The notes under the pieces were generated by a model. That model was not told where the DNA came from. It searched no databases and saw only the letters and a program-made list of their open reading frames with translations. 64,000 nt of DNA from JAVBMU01 sp031552185 (GTDB taxonomy: Bacteria; Actinomycetota; Actinomycetes; Actinomycetales; Cellulomonadaceae), in the NCBI GenBank assembly GCA_031552185.1, contig JAVBMU010000006.1, positions 5,502-69,501 of the forward strand, given 5' to 3'. How positions within the stretch are numbered: the first letter of the stretch is position 1; the number at the start of each line of letters is the position of its first letter. Made by a program: the position numbers and the translations under genes. Shown here one piece after another: positions 1-7,250 of this stretch.

Positions 1-3
1 CCG

Positions 4-345
4 ATGCGTTGGCTCGACACCCACCGCACCGGCGGCCATTGGCACATCGAATGCACGGGCTTCGGGCTCAACCTCGTCAGCGGGAACTTCGAGGTGCCCA
101 TGCTGCTGGTGGTCGAAGACGAAGAATGGTGGGCACGGTTCGGCGGACGGATCGAAGCGAACTGGGAATCCGACTCGCTGCGCCGATACTCCACACGCCA
201 ACCCGAACTCATCACGTCCTTGCTCCACGATCCCGGGTGGAGCAACGAGGGCCTCTTAGCTCTCGCCCAAGGACTCCGGCGACTACGCCAACTCGGCGGG
301 CCGCGCGTGAATCTCCCTACAATCGACCTGGAGGAGCGCCCATGA
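4..345 (+). CDS. Hypothetical protein, start possibly outside window
   Basis: I do not recognise this 113-residue soluble protein. It is Trp-rich in the first half (WLDTH, GHWHIECTGF, EEWWARF) and ends in an Arg/Leu-rich helix. There is no signal peptide or membrane segment. The frame is open to the window edge, so the ATG at 4 may be internal and the true start may lie upstream. The stop overlaps the next start as ATGA, so the two genes are probably co-translated. It belongs to the lower-GC left segment that ends at the tRNA-Val scar at 1626-1669, so I infer it is part of an integrated element. Confidence 0.5.
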   Translation: MRWLDTHRTGGHWHIECTGFGLNLVSGNFEVPMLLVVEDEEWWARFGGRIEANWESDSLRRYSTRQPELITSLLHDPGWSNEGLLALAQGLRRLRQLGGPRVNLPTIDLEERP

Positions 346-680
346 GCGCAGGATGGCACACCGGCAACGCCTACGACGACGGCGCCGAACGACGCGGCTG
401 GCTCGTCGGCGCCTTCATGCCCGAAGGCGACATCCGAGCAACCGACGCCGTCGAAATCAAGTGGGCAACCCACCCAGCCGGCGACCAGCGCGCTGAGTGG
501 ACCAAGGACGACACCCGAACCACAATCGTGGTCCTCATCTCGGGGGGCACCTTCGAGGTCCAGTTGACCGGCGGAGTTGCGGGACTCGTCGAGCCCGGCG
601 ATTACGTCATGTGGGGACCAGGAGTCGACCACGCCTGGCGAGCCGCAAAACACTCCGTGGTCTTAACCGTTCGTTGGTAG
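342..680 (+). CDS. Small cupin-fold protein
   Basis: A 112-residue protein with the look of a single-domain cupin. Residues about 60-100 carry a beta-rich run with GGTFEVQL, then EPGDYVMWGPGVDHAW, which resembles the second cupin motif (PGD...H). A ligand or metal role is possible, but only one clear His is visible, so catalysis cannot be claimed. The ATG overlaps the upstream stop (ATGA) and is preceded by GGAGGAG-type sequence (331-338), a good ribosome site. Longer in-frame readings upstream have no support. Proteins of this type are found scattered in actinomycetes, often on accessory DNA. Specific function unknown. Confidence 0.6.
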   Translation: MSAGWHTGNAYDDGAERRGWLVGAFMPEGDIRATDAVEIKWATHPAGDQRAEWTKDDTRTTIVVLISGGTFEVQLTGGVAGLVEPGDYVMWGPGVDHAWRAAKHSVVLTVRW

Positions 681-716
681 TTCAGCACGCACAAATGACA
701 CGAGGACGACCGAAGA

Positions 717-1379
717 ATGAACGTCTGGATCGAAACTCACCCGGCTCTTGCGGGGGCCTTGATCGCAATCGGGGTCGGCGTTCTCACGTGCGTCGTCACC
801 TGGTTGGTTTCTCGGCGCGAGCGCGAATTATGGTTCAAATGGACCACGGTTGGTGTTTTGCGCGTTGGGGCGCCCGACGTCGACATCAGAATTGACGGGA
901 AGCCGCTCATTAGCCCGCATTTTCTAATGATTACGCTAGAGGTGCGAGGGGCTCCGAATATTCGTATTGAAGGAGCCGAAAGAGACTTGCCTTGGCGCAT
1001 TCAAGTAGCTGGCGCTGAGGTTGTGTCCGTGACGGACACATCGGACCTCTCGGGGGCAACCGTCACGGACGACGGTCAGATCGCCGTCTCGCCACAGATC
1101 CTTGCCCGGCGTGCGCGGCCGACCCTCACCGTTCTGGTTGATGGATGCCCTACCTCTGTGGCACCTTCGGAGATCGAACGTCTCAGTCTTCGACACCGGG
1201 GGGACCGCAGAATAGGTACCACAGCAATGGGCTTGGGGCTATCGGTGATAGTGTATGCCGGGCTTGCAGTTGCTTTCGTGTGCGGACCATCTTCCGCGGG
1301 GACAATCGGCGGGACAGGCGCGATTTTCGCGGGGACGCTGCTCATCCTATATGCGGTTTGGGTACCATTTAGAAGGTGA
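717..1379 (+). CDS. Hypothetical membrane protein with N- and C-terminal helices
   Basis: A 220-residue protein that I do not recognise. Residues about 10-30 form one hydrophobic helix (AGALIAIGVGVLTCVVTWLV) followed by RRERE. The middle (about 40-160) is a soluble, beta-rich segment. Two more helices lie at about 168-190 and 195-217, ending in RR. The likely topology is a small soluble domain held between membrane anchors. Base composition is clearly lower in GC than the rest of the window (for example 820-1000), which fits recent acquisition. It is the last gene before the tRNA-Val attachment scar. Confidence 0.55.
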   Translation: MNVWIETHPALAGALIAIGVGVLTCVVTWLVSRRERELWFKWTTVGVLRVGAPDVDIRIDGKPLISPHFLMITLEVRGAPNIRIEGAERDLPWRIQVAGAEVVSVTDTSDLSGATVTDDGQIAVSPQILARRARPTLTVLVDGCPTSVAPSEIERLSLRHRGDRRIGTTAMGLGLSVIVYAGLAVAFVCGPSSAGTIGGTGAIFAGTLLILYAVWVPFRR

Positions 1380-1625
1380 GCGGCCAGTTCGTTGAAAATG
1401 GTATTCTATGACTCTCGCATTAAGCAGGATGCGGCGACCTCGTCTCGGGCGACGCCGGAGCGTCGATCAATTCGAGCGCAAGGGGCTTCGGTGGCTTGCC
1501 TGCCAGCGTGCGGCACCAGCTGCGGCACTACGGCGTGCCGCGGAAATCTACCTTGCGCGACTCGGTGCGACACGATGCCCGGGCGCTTGCTGGCCAACAT
1601 GGCGTGGAGTCGCCCTGGCGCCACC
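1380..1625. other. Non-coding stretch before the attachment scar
   Basis: No gene can be supported between the stop at 1379 and the tRNA fragment at 1626. Several frames are open, but none has a ribosome site or a recognisable domain. No integrase remnant or direct repeat was seen. A TATTCT-like AT-rich spot at about 1402 is isolated. Together with 1670-1879 this makes a 500-bp gene-free junction. Confidence 0.5.
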
Positions 1626-1669
1626 TTCACACCGAAGAGGTCACTGGTTCGATCCCAGTATCGCCCACC
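1626..1669 (+). other. tRNA-Val(CAC) 3'-half: probable att site of an integrated element
   Basis: The stretch begins at the anticodon loop TTCACAC (1626-1632), continues with the 3' anticodon stem CGAAG and variable loop, then gives a perfect T-arm (stem ACTGG 1643-1647, loop TTCGATC, stem CCAGT 1655-1659). It ends with the acceptor strand ATCGCCC, discriminator A and CC. The bases upstream do not pair (CTTCG is expected before the loop, CCACC is found) and there is no GGGCGAT acceptor strand or D-arm. It is therefore only the 3' half of a tRNA-Val. Tyrosine integrases of actinobacterial islands and phages commonly use exactly this half as core site, leaving the displaced copy at the far end of the element. 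Confidence 0.75.
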
Positions 1670-1678
1670 CTCTCGAAA

Positions 1679-1719
1679 GGCCCTCTGACCAGCGAAAACG
1701 CTGGTTCGGAGGGCCTTTT
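1679..1719 (+). terminator. Rho-independent terminator just after the tRNA fragment
   Basis: Arms GGCCCTC (1679-1685) and GAGGGCC (1709-1715) enclose an inner perfect CCAGCG/CGCTGG stem with an AAAA loop, followed by TTTT (1716-1719). Its position ten bases after the tRNA 3' end is where the original tRNA gene's terminator would be. This suggests the sequence to the right is the old chromosomal flank and the element lies to the left. Confidence 0.85.
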
Positions 1720-1879
1720 GCCGTCATTGCCGGATGGCAGCTGCTCAGCAGTCGGTGTGTGTGTCAGTCCCAGGGCGCGCCCAAGGTGACGGCTAGTCTT
1801 CCCGCAGCGCTCCGTGAGCGACAACGGCGCTGCGCCGCCGGCGGTAACCATGAGCGGTATCCCTGAGAGGAGAAGTACG

Positions 1880-2950
1880 TTGGGGGTTCGCTACATCGGT
1901 AGCAAGGCGAGGGTCGCGGAACGGATCGTCGACCTCGCAGGCGACCCCACCCCGGGCGGCCGCTTCGTCGACGCTTTCAGCGGAACGGGCGCCGTCGCCG
2001 CAGCCGCGGCAAACGGCGGCTGGGACGTTACTGTCAACGACCAGCTCCCGTCGGCCGTTGCGATGAGCGTCGGCGCTGTCGTCGGAGCCGGCAACGTCCG
2101 GTTCGAGGCTCTGGGCGGCTACCAGGCCGCGATCTCCTCCCTCAACTCCCTTCCGGGGCGTCCCGGGTTCATCCACACCGAGTACAGCCCGGCCTCCGCC
2201 CACAACGGCCCGGTCGAGCGGAGGTACTTCACCGCCGAGAACGCCGCACGACTAGACGGCATGCGTGCTCGCGTTCGCGACTGGTCGCAGAACGGCCGGC
2301 TGACCTACGCCGAAGAACAGCTCCTGCTCGCGGACCTCATGCAGGCTGCGAACTCGGTCGCGAACATCTCCGGAACGTACGGCTGCTTCCTCAAGAGCTG
2401 GACCAGCGGCGCACTGCGCCCCGTCGCGGTCACCGCCCGGCGGCTGCCCGACCGGACAACCGACTTCGTCGCGACAACAGACGATGTGTTCGGCGTCCAG
2501 ACGTCCGACCGGGACACCGTCTACCTCGACCCGCCGTACACAAAGCGGCAGTACAGCGCGTACTACCACCTGCTCGAAACACTGCACGCCGGCGATTCCC
2601 CCGCAGTCGGCGGCGTAACCGGGCTGCGCCCGTGGCGGGACCGCGCCTCGGTGTTCTGCTCCAAGGTCAAGGCGCTCGACGCGCTCACGAAACTCATCCT
2701 CGGGCTCAACGCCCGCCGGATCCTGCTCTCGTACAGCACTGAGGGGCACGTCCCGAAGGACCTCCTGATCAACGCGCTCGGCGAGGCCGGACGTGTGACC
2801 GTGCACGAACTCTCGGTCATCGGCCGCTACCGGCCCAACGCGGCAGCATCAGCCGCCGGCGACACGGTCGACGAGTACGTCATCGAAGTCGAGCCCGTGC
2901 GCCTGCACGACACTGCGGAGCGTGGAGCGGCCACGGCGGTGTTCGTGTGA
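1880..2950 (+). CDS. D12-class DNA adenine (N6) methyltransferase
   Basis: Transfers a methyl group from S-adenosylmethionine to adenine in DNA. The 356-residue protein begins VRYIGSK, the usual N-terminus of the D12 family, has the SAM-binding motif FSGTG at residues about 33-37 and the catalytic motif DPPY at 217-220 followed by TKRQYSAYY. I chose the TTG at 1880 because AGGAGA lies 5-8 bases upstream and family members start at this point. Earlier in-frame GTG (1814) and ATG (1850) codons only add unrelated residues. It overlaps the next methylase by GTGA. No nuclease gene adjoins, so whether this is a restriction-modification system is open. Target sequence unknown. Confidence 0.85.
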   Translation: MGVRYIGSKARVAERIVDLAGDPTPGGRFVDAFSGTGAVAAAAANGGWDVTVNDQLPSAVAMSVGAVVGAGNVRFEALGGYQAAISSLNSLPGRPGFIHTEYSPASAHNGPVERRYFTAENAARLDGMRARVRDWSQNGRLTYAEEQLLLADLMQAANSVANISGTYGCFLKSWTSGALRPVAVTARRLPDRTTDFVATTDDVFGVQTSDRDTVYLDPPYTKRQYSAYYHLLETLHAGDSPAVGGVTGLRPWRDRASVFCSKVKALDALTKLILGLNARRILLSYSTEGHVPKDLLINALGEAGRVTVHELSVIGRYRPNAAASAAGDTVDEYVIEVEPVRLHDTAERGAATAVFV

Positions 2951-5106
2951 AGAGCGTTGAGACCGGATTGCTGAGAGTCGCAGACGCACTCCTGACTGAG
3001 GCCACCGGTCAGGTCCTCCCCGGGCTCGACGCCACCGTTGCCCGCCTCGGTGTTCTGGAGGTCGTCGCGGGCCGCCATGCGGACTGGGAAGCGGCCGAGT
3101 TCTGGCGGCTGACGCAGGTCGGCCGGGCGCCCGCGTTCGCGACAGACCCGCGCGGGTGGGCCGAGAAAGTCCTCTCCGCCATCCGCGAGACGTCGATCCC
3201 GGTCCCACTCGCATTGGCCGCACTCGCCCGCGAAACCCTCCCACCGCGGGAACAGCGCACGACGGGGGCGTACTACACCGACTGGCGGCTGGCGCAGCTT
3301 CTCGCCGGACTGGCGGTGCCAACCGTCGATCGTCCGGGCCTGTGGGTTGATCCAGCCTGCGGAACCGGGGTTCTACTGGTCGCCGCCGCGATGGCGGTCC
3401 CCGAAGGACCGGAGCGGGACGCAGTGATCCGGGACCGACTGGCAGGTGCTGACCTGTCCCCGAAGGCCCTCCGCGGCGCCCTGCTCGCAGTCGGTTCGCT
3501 GACGTCCGACCTTGGGGCGGTCGTCGGCTTCGCGTCCCGTCTGCGGGTCCAGGACAGCTTGCGTTCTGCCGCCGCGTGGGCGCGGCTCGCGCCGAACGGT
3601 GTGGCCCTCGTCATCGCGAACCCGCCGTGGGAAAAACTCACCGTCTCCCGGCATGAGATCGCGCAGGGCAGCGGCACCGACCGCCACTACGGGCAGTCGT
3701 TCGCTGAGGAGATCGATCTGACCGGGCCGAAGCGGGACCTGCTGCGCTACATCGAACAGGTCGCAGCCGGGACCCGTCTGCAAGGCAAGGGCGGGCACGA
3801 CCTCTACAAGCTCTTCCTCGAACTCGGCATCGGGCTGGCTGCCGAGGACGGCGTGCTCGCACTACTCGTGCCGGCAGGGCTGATTCGCGCTCAGGGCACC
3901 GAGACGCTCCGCAAGGAACTCGACGCCGCTGCCACCGAGTTGTCGATCAGCGTCATCGAGAACCGCGCACGAAACTTCGCCATCGACACACGATTCAAGT
4001 TCCTCGCCCTCGTGGCAAGCATCGGCGCCGGCCCGCGAGGTCCAATCTCACTGCGTGTCGCCGACCGCACCGGTGACCTTCCAGCCGACGCGGTCGCCAT
4101 TGACCGCGCAGAGCTCCTTGATGTGCGCCCCGACCTCTCGCTGCCCGAGGTCCGGACCGAGACCGAGTGGGCGCTGTTCGCACGCCTCACGCGCGCTGCC
4201 GTCACGGTCGGTGATAAGGAAGGTCCATGGCGACCGGCATACAAGCGCGAGATCGACATGACCCTCGACGCCGACACGTTCCTGCGCACGCCACACGCGG
4301 GCACGGTGCCCTTGCTTGAGGGGCGGCATGTCACGAATTTCCGGGCCAGGGCCAAGTCCTACCTGGGCGGCGAAGGGCGCGCCGCGCTCTGGCGGCCCGA
4401 GCAACTCCGGTCCGCGCCGGCGAACGCGGTGACGCAGTGGTTTGTTCCGCGGGCCACATTGCGGGCCGACGCGGCCGCCCGGGTCGAACGATCACGGGTC
4501 GGGTTCTGCGACATCACAGGACAGACCAACGAGCGGACCATGCTCGCCGCACGGATCCCCGCCGGGTACGTCTGCGGCAACAAGATCCCCACATTGCTCT
4601 TCCCCGACGGCGGTGCCGACCGTGAGGACCTCTTCCTTGCGCTCGCGAACTCGTTTGTCGTCGACTGGATGCTGCGCCGGGTCGTCACGACAACCGTTAA
4701 CCTGTTCCTCCTCGAGACGCTCCCGATGCCCCAGGTTGACCAGGACTCCCCGACCGGGCGTGAGCTCATCGATCTGACCCGCAAGATCACGGCCGCAGAA
4801 GGCGACCGGACCGCCGACGCATGGGGCGTCGGGTTGCGGCGTGCGCGCGTAGATGCGCTGGTAGCCTCCGCGTGGGGCCTCTCGCCGGCGGACATGGAAC
4901 TCGTCATGCGCGACTTCCCACTTCTGGACCGAGGACAATCGCCCTTGGTCGGGGAGCACACGTCGACGGTGACCCGCGACGTCGTGCTGGCCGCGCTCGC
5001 AGCCGAACTCGACGCTGACCACCCGAGTGTCCGCCGAACCGAGCAGGCACACCGCAAGGGTGCGGTGCCCTACATCGGCGCCGAGTACGTGCAGAGGAAG
5101 AAGTGA
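2947..5106 (+). CDS. Eco57I/TaqI-like N6-adenine DNA methyltransferase
   Basis: A 719-residue gamma-type N6-adenine methylase. After about 100 residues of helical N-terminus comes TTGAYYTDWRLAQLL, then motif I DPACGTG (135-141) and the catalytic NPPW (225-228). The C-terminal half (about 400-640) has the layout of a TaqI-like target-recognition domain, with repeated short hydrophobic-aromatic blocks. No PD-(D/E)xK nuclease signature is seen in the short N-terminus, unlike type IIG enzymes such as Eco57I. It starts GTG inside the stop of the D12 gene (GTGA), so both are made from one message. PglX-like BREX methylases are related, but no BREX partners are present. Likely roles are an orphan modification module or the remains of a restriction system. 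Confidence 0.8.
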   Translation: MKSVETGLLRVADALLTEATGQVLPGLDATVARLGVLEVVAGRHADWEAAEFWRLTQVGRAPAFATDPRGWAEKVLSAIRETSIPVPLALAALARETLPPREQRTTGAYYTDWRLAQLLAGLAVPTVDRPGLWVDPACGTGVLLVAAAMAVPEGPERDAVIRDRLAGADLSPKALRGALLAVGSLTSDLGAVVGFASRLRVQDSLRSAAAWARLAPNGVALVIANPPWEKLTVSRHEIAQGSGTDRHYGQSFAEEIDLTGPKRDLLRYIEQVAAGTRLQGKGGHDLYKLFLELGIGLAAEDGVLALLVPAGLIRAQGTETLRKELDAAATELSISVIENRARNFAIDTRFKFLALVASIGAGPRGPISLRVADRTGDLPADAVAIDRAELLDVRPDLSLPEVRTETEWALFARLTRAAVTVGDKEGPWRPAYKREIDMTLDADTFLRTPHAGTVPLLEGRHVTNFRARAKSYLGGEGRAALWRPEQLRSAPANAVTQWFVPRATLRADAAARVERSRVGFCDITGQTNERTMLAARIPAGYVCGNKIPTLLFPDGGADREDLFLALANSFVVDWMLRRVVTTTVNLFLLETLPMPQVDQDSPTGRELIDLTRKITAAEGDRTADAWGVGLRRARVDALVASAWGLSPADMELVMRDFPLLDRGQSPLVGEHTSTVTRDVVLAALAAELDADHPSVRRTEQAHRKGAVPYIGAEYVQRKK

Positions 5107-5318
5107 GCAACGACCCACCCGGCTGAGGCCGGCACGCATCGTCTACCAAGAAATCCAGCCATTGGCGGGAAACGAGGCGGCTCCCATGAACAGTCACACC
5201 GACCCGACGCGACCCGACGCCGGCCCCGCCGACGCCGTGGAGCGGGCGGGCGATCCAAGGGAACGAGCCCTGGTGGTCGGCGGCGGCGGGGCGGCCGCCT
5301 GATCCGCGAAGTCGCGGC

Positions 5319-5333
5319 AATTCGGAATTACTC
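5319..5333 (-). repeat. 15-bp near-palindromic motif, copy 1 of 3
   Basis: Plus strand reads AATTCGGAATTACTC. The core AATTC-G-GAATT is a perfect palindrome here. On the minus strand it straddles the stop codon of the M48 protease gene (GAG-TAA-TTCCGAATT). Near-identical copies lie at 14223-14237 and 60959-60973, each at the 3' end of a minus-strand gene. A small hairpin CCGCGA/TCGCGG (5302-5317) sits directly beyond it. Confidence 0.7.
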
Positions 5334-7097
5334 GTCTACTCCGTGCCCGGGTCGAGGGCGGGACGTCGGAACGGTCAGCAGTTCGGCGGGGGCCTCGTCG
5401 GTGAGGGTCGCACCCCGCGGCGACTCTTCGACGAGAGTGGTCGTGCCGTCGCGGCGCGTGAACTTGACTCGGGCCGGCGAGACGTCGAGGACCTGCGCCG
5501 AAGCGATGTCCGGCGTCGCCAGGAACCGCAACGGTGGCCGCAGCCCGAGCACGGGCACGACCGCGGCGAGTTGTTCGAGCCGGGACCGCCCGCCCTCGGT
5601 CTCCCGCGGGCACGGAGCTAAGACGAGCCCGGTGTCGAGAATGAGCACGTCCTGCCGGACACCGTCGACCATGGCGTTCGCGAGTCCGCCGACGACTTCG
5701 CCGATGGGGTCAGGCGTCCGGCCGCCACCTTGCCTCATCGCCGCGAGGTCGATTCCCCACTCGGCGAGCCGTGCCCTCGCCTCGCCGACTCGGTCGGCAT
5801 CGGCAGCGAGCGCGGCGACCTTCGCCACGTCGAACTCCGACCCGTCCGGCGCAATCAGCACGGCCGCACCGCTCCATGAGTGTCGCCACGTCGCCGCCCC
5901 GGCGGTGACCAACGCTCGGTTGATCGCCAACCGCAGCGCGTCGGTGAGCAGCTCACGCACCTCGGCGGGGCCGGCCTGGGGCGTCAGTTCCAGGACCAAC
6001 TCGGCCCCACGCCCTGCGGCGACGACGTCCAGTGCCGCGTCCAGGTCGCCGTGATCCCGGCCGGTGACGCGGCCGACGACGCGGAAGAACACTCCGGTCG
6101 CCTGCTCGTCGTGCGCGACGCATCCGGCGGGGATCAGTTCCGGCCAGGCGAGTCGGGTGCGCGAGCCGAAGTCGACGACGAGTTCGGCCAGGCGGGCGGC
6201 CGCCGACTCGAGCCCCGGCACCAGCGCGACGGCGGGCCTGCGGTCGGGCGACGCCGGGGGCGCCGCGCCGTCGTCGGCCGACGACGCGCCCGAGCGCGTG
6301 ATCATGGCGATCCGTTCGGCCGGCCGCGGGTGTGAATCCCAGCGGGACTCTTCCCCGGACGGTTCGACTGCCCGGCGCTCGGCCAACTCAGCACCACGTG
6401 CGGCGAGGAATTCGGGGAACCCGCCGAAGAAGCCCTCCGCCGTCGGGGCGTATTCGTTTTCCCAGGCCAGGTTCACGTAGCCCGTCAGGTAGGACGCCCA
6501 TGCGGAGTCGATGACCCCGATCTCGCGCAGGGTCGCCGCCGCCGTCTCGGCACCCACGGCGCGGACCGACAGTCGGTCGGCCTCGATTTCCTGCCGCTTG
6601 AAGATGGCAGCCGTGGACAAGAGGGAGTAATGGCCGAGTTCGTGAGCAAGCGCCGCGCGCAACTGGTCCACGGTCAAGCCGTGGAGCAATGGCACGCCGA
6701 TGACCATCCGGCGGCGCCCGCCGACGAGGCCGAGGAGCCTGGTGTCCTCGGCGACCCCGGCGTTGACCTCCGGGCCCAGGAGGATCTCGTCCGGAGGCCG
6801 GGTGTCGGCGAGCCGGGCCAGGTCCTCTACTGTGCTCCACAGCTCCGGCGCCTCGGTGCGGTCCAGCGAAACGCGGGCCACGTCCCGGCGCTTGGCCCGG
6901 ACGGCGCGCCGCAGCGCGACAACGAAGGCTCCGGCAACGATCAGCGCGAGGACAATGAGCCCGATGCCACGGCCCTCAACACCGGTCGCGAACGACCAAA
7001 TCGCCCCGTAGGTGAGCCCGGCAACGGCGCCGAGCGCGAGGACGTAGAAGCCAACAATCAAGAGCAACGACGCCAAGGCGCGCAGGGTGGTTGACAC
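5328..7097 (-). CDS. M48-family membrane zinc metalloprotease
   Basis: Integral-membrane endopeptidase of the M48 (HtpX/Ste24-like) family. Two N-terminal helices (about 7-32 and 43-63) precede the protease domain. The zinc site HELGH is at residues 152-156, and the downstream EIEADR segment (about 170-175) supplies the expected third-ligand region. At 589 residues it is twice the length of HtpX. The C-terminal about 300 residues are a soluble Ala/Arg-rich extension, and I recognise no domain in it. Start is GTG at 7097 with AGGA nine bases upstream. It is transcribed away from the mrp operon. Family members usually act in membrane-protein quality control; substrate unknown here. Confidence 0.85.
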   Translation of the reverse strand: MSTTLRALASLLLIVGFYVLALGAVAGLTYGAIWSFATGVEGRGIGLIVLALIVAGAFVVALRRAVRAKRRDVARVSLDRTEAPELWSTVEDLARLADTRPPDEILLGPEVNAGVAEDTRLLGLVGGRRRMVIGVPLLHGLTVDQLRAALAHELGHYSLLSTAAIFKRQEIEADRLSVRAVGAETAAATLREIGVIDSAWASYLTGYVNLAWENEYAPTAEGFFGGFPEFLAARGAELAERRAVEPSGEESRWDSHPRPAERIAMITRSGASSADDGAAPPASPDRRPAVALVPGLESAAARLAELVVDFGSRTRLAWPELIPAGCVAHDEQATGVFFRVVGRVTGRDHGDLDAALDVVAAGRGAELVLELTPQAGPAEVRELLTDALRLAINRALVTAGAATWRHSWSGAAVLIAPDGSEFDVAKVAALAADADRVGEARARLAEWGIDLAAMRQGGGRTPDPIGEVVGGLANAMVDGVRQDVLILDTGLVLAPCPRETEGGRSRLEQLAAVVPVLGLRPPLRFLATPDIASAQVLDVSPARVKFTRRDGTTTLVEESPRGATLTDEAPAELLTVPTSRPRPGHGVDE

Positions 7098-7250
7098 AAT
7101 GACATTCCTACCAGAGCCCTCTAGTTCCGTCGGATCAGCCAGTTTGGTCGGGCCAGGCTAGGGTTGGCGGTCCGAAGCCGCCCGCCGCGCCCGCGCCGAG
7201 GCTTGCATAGGGTAAGAGCACCACCCCGCCCCCAAGGACGGAGCGGAATT

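Noticed and set aside
1626..1669. Complete tRNA gene
   Set aside because: Only the 3' half is present; the 5' acceptor strand, D-arm and 5' anticodon stem are missing.
5188..5302. Possible 38-codon gene after the methylases
   Set aside because: Weak ribosome site, low-complexity product (GGGGAAA end), no similarity recognised; it runs into the end region of the protease gene.
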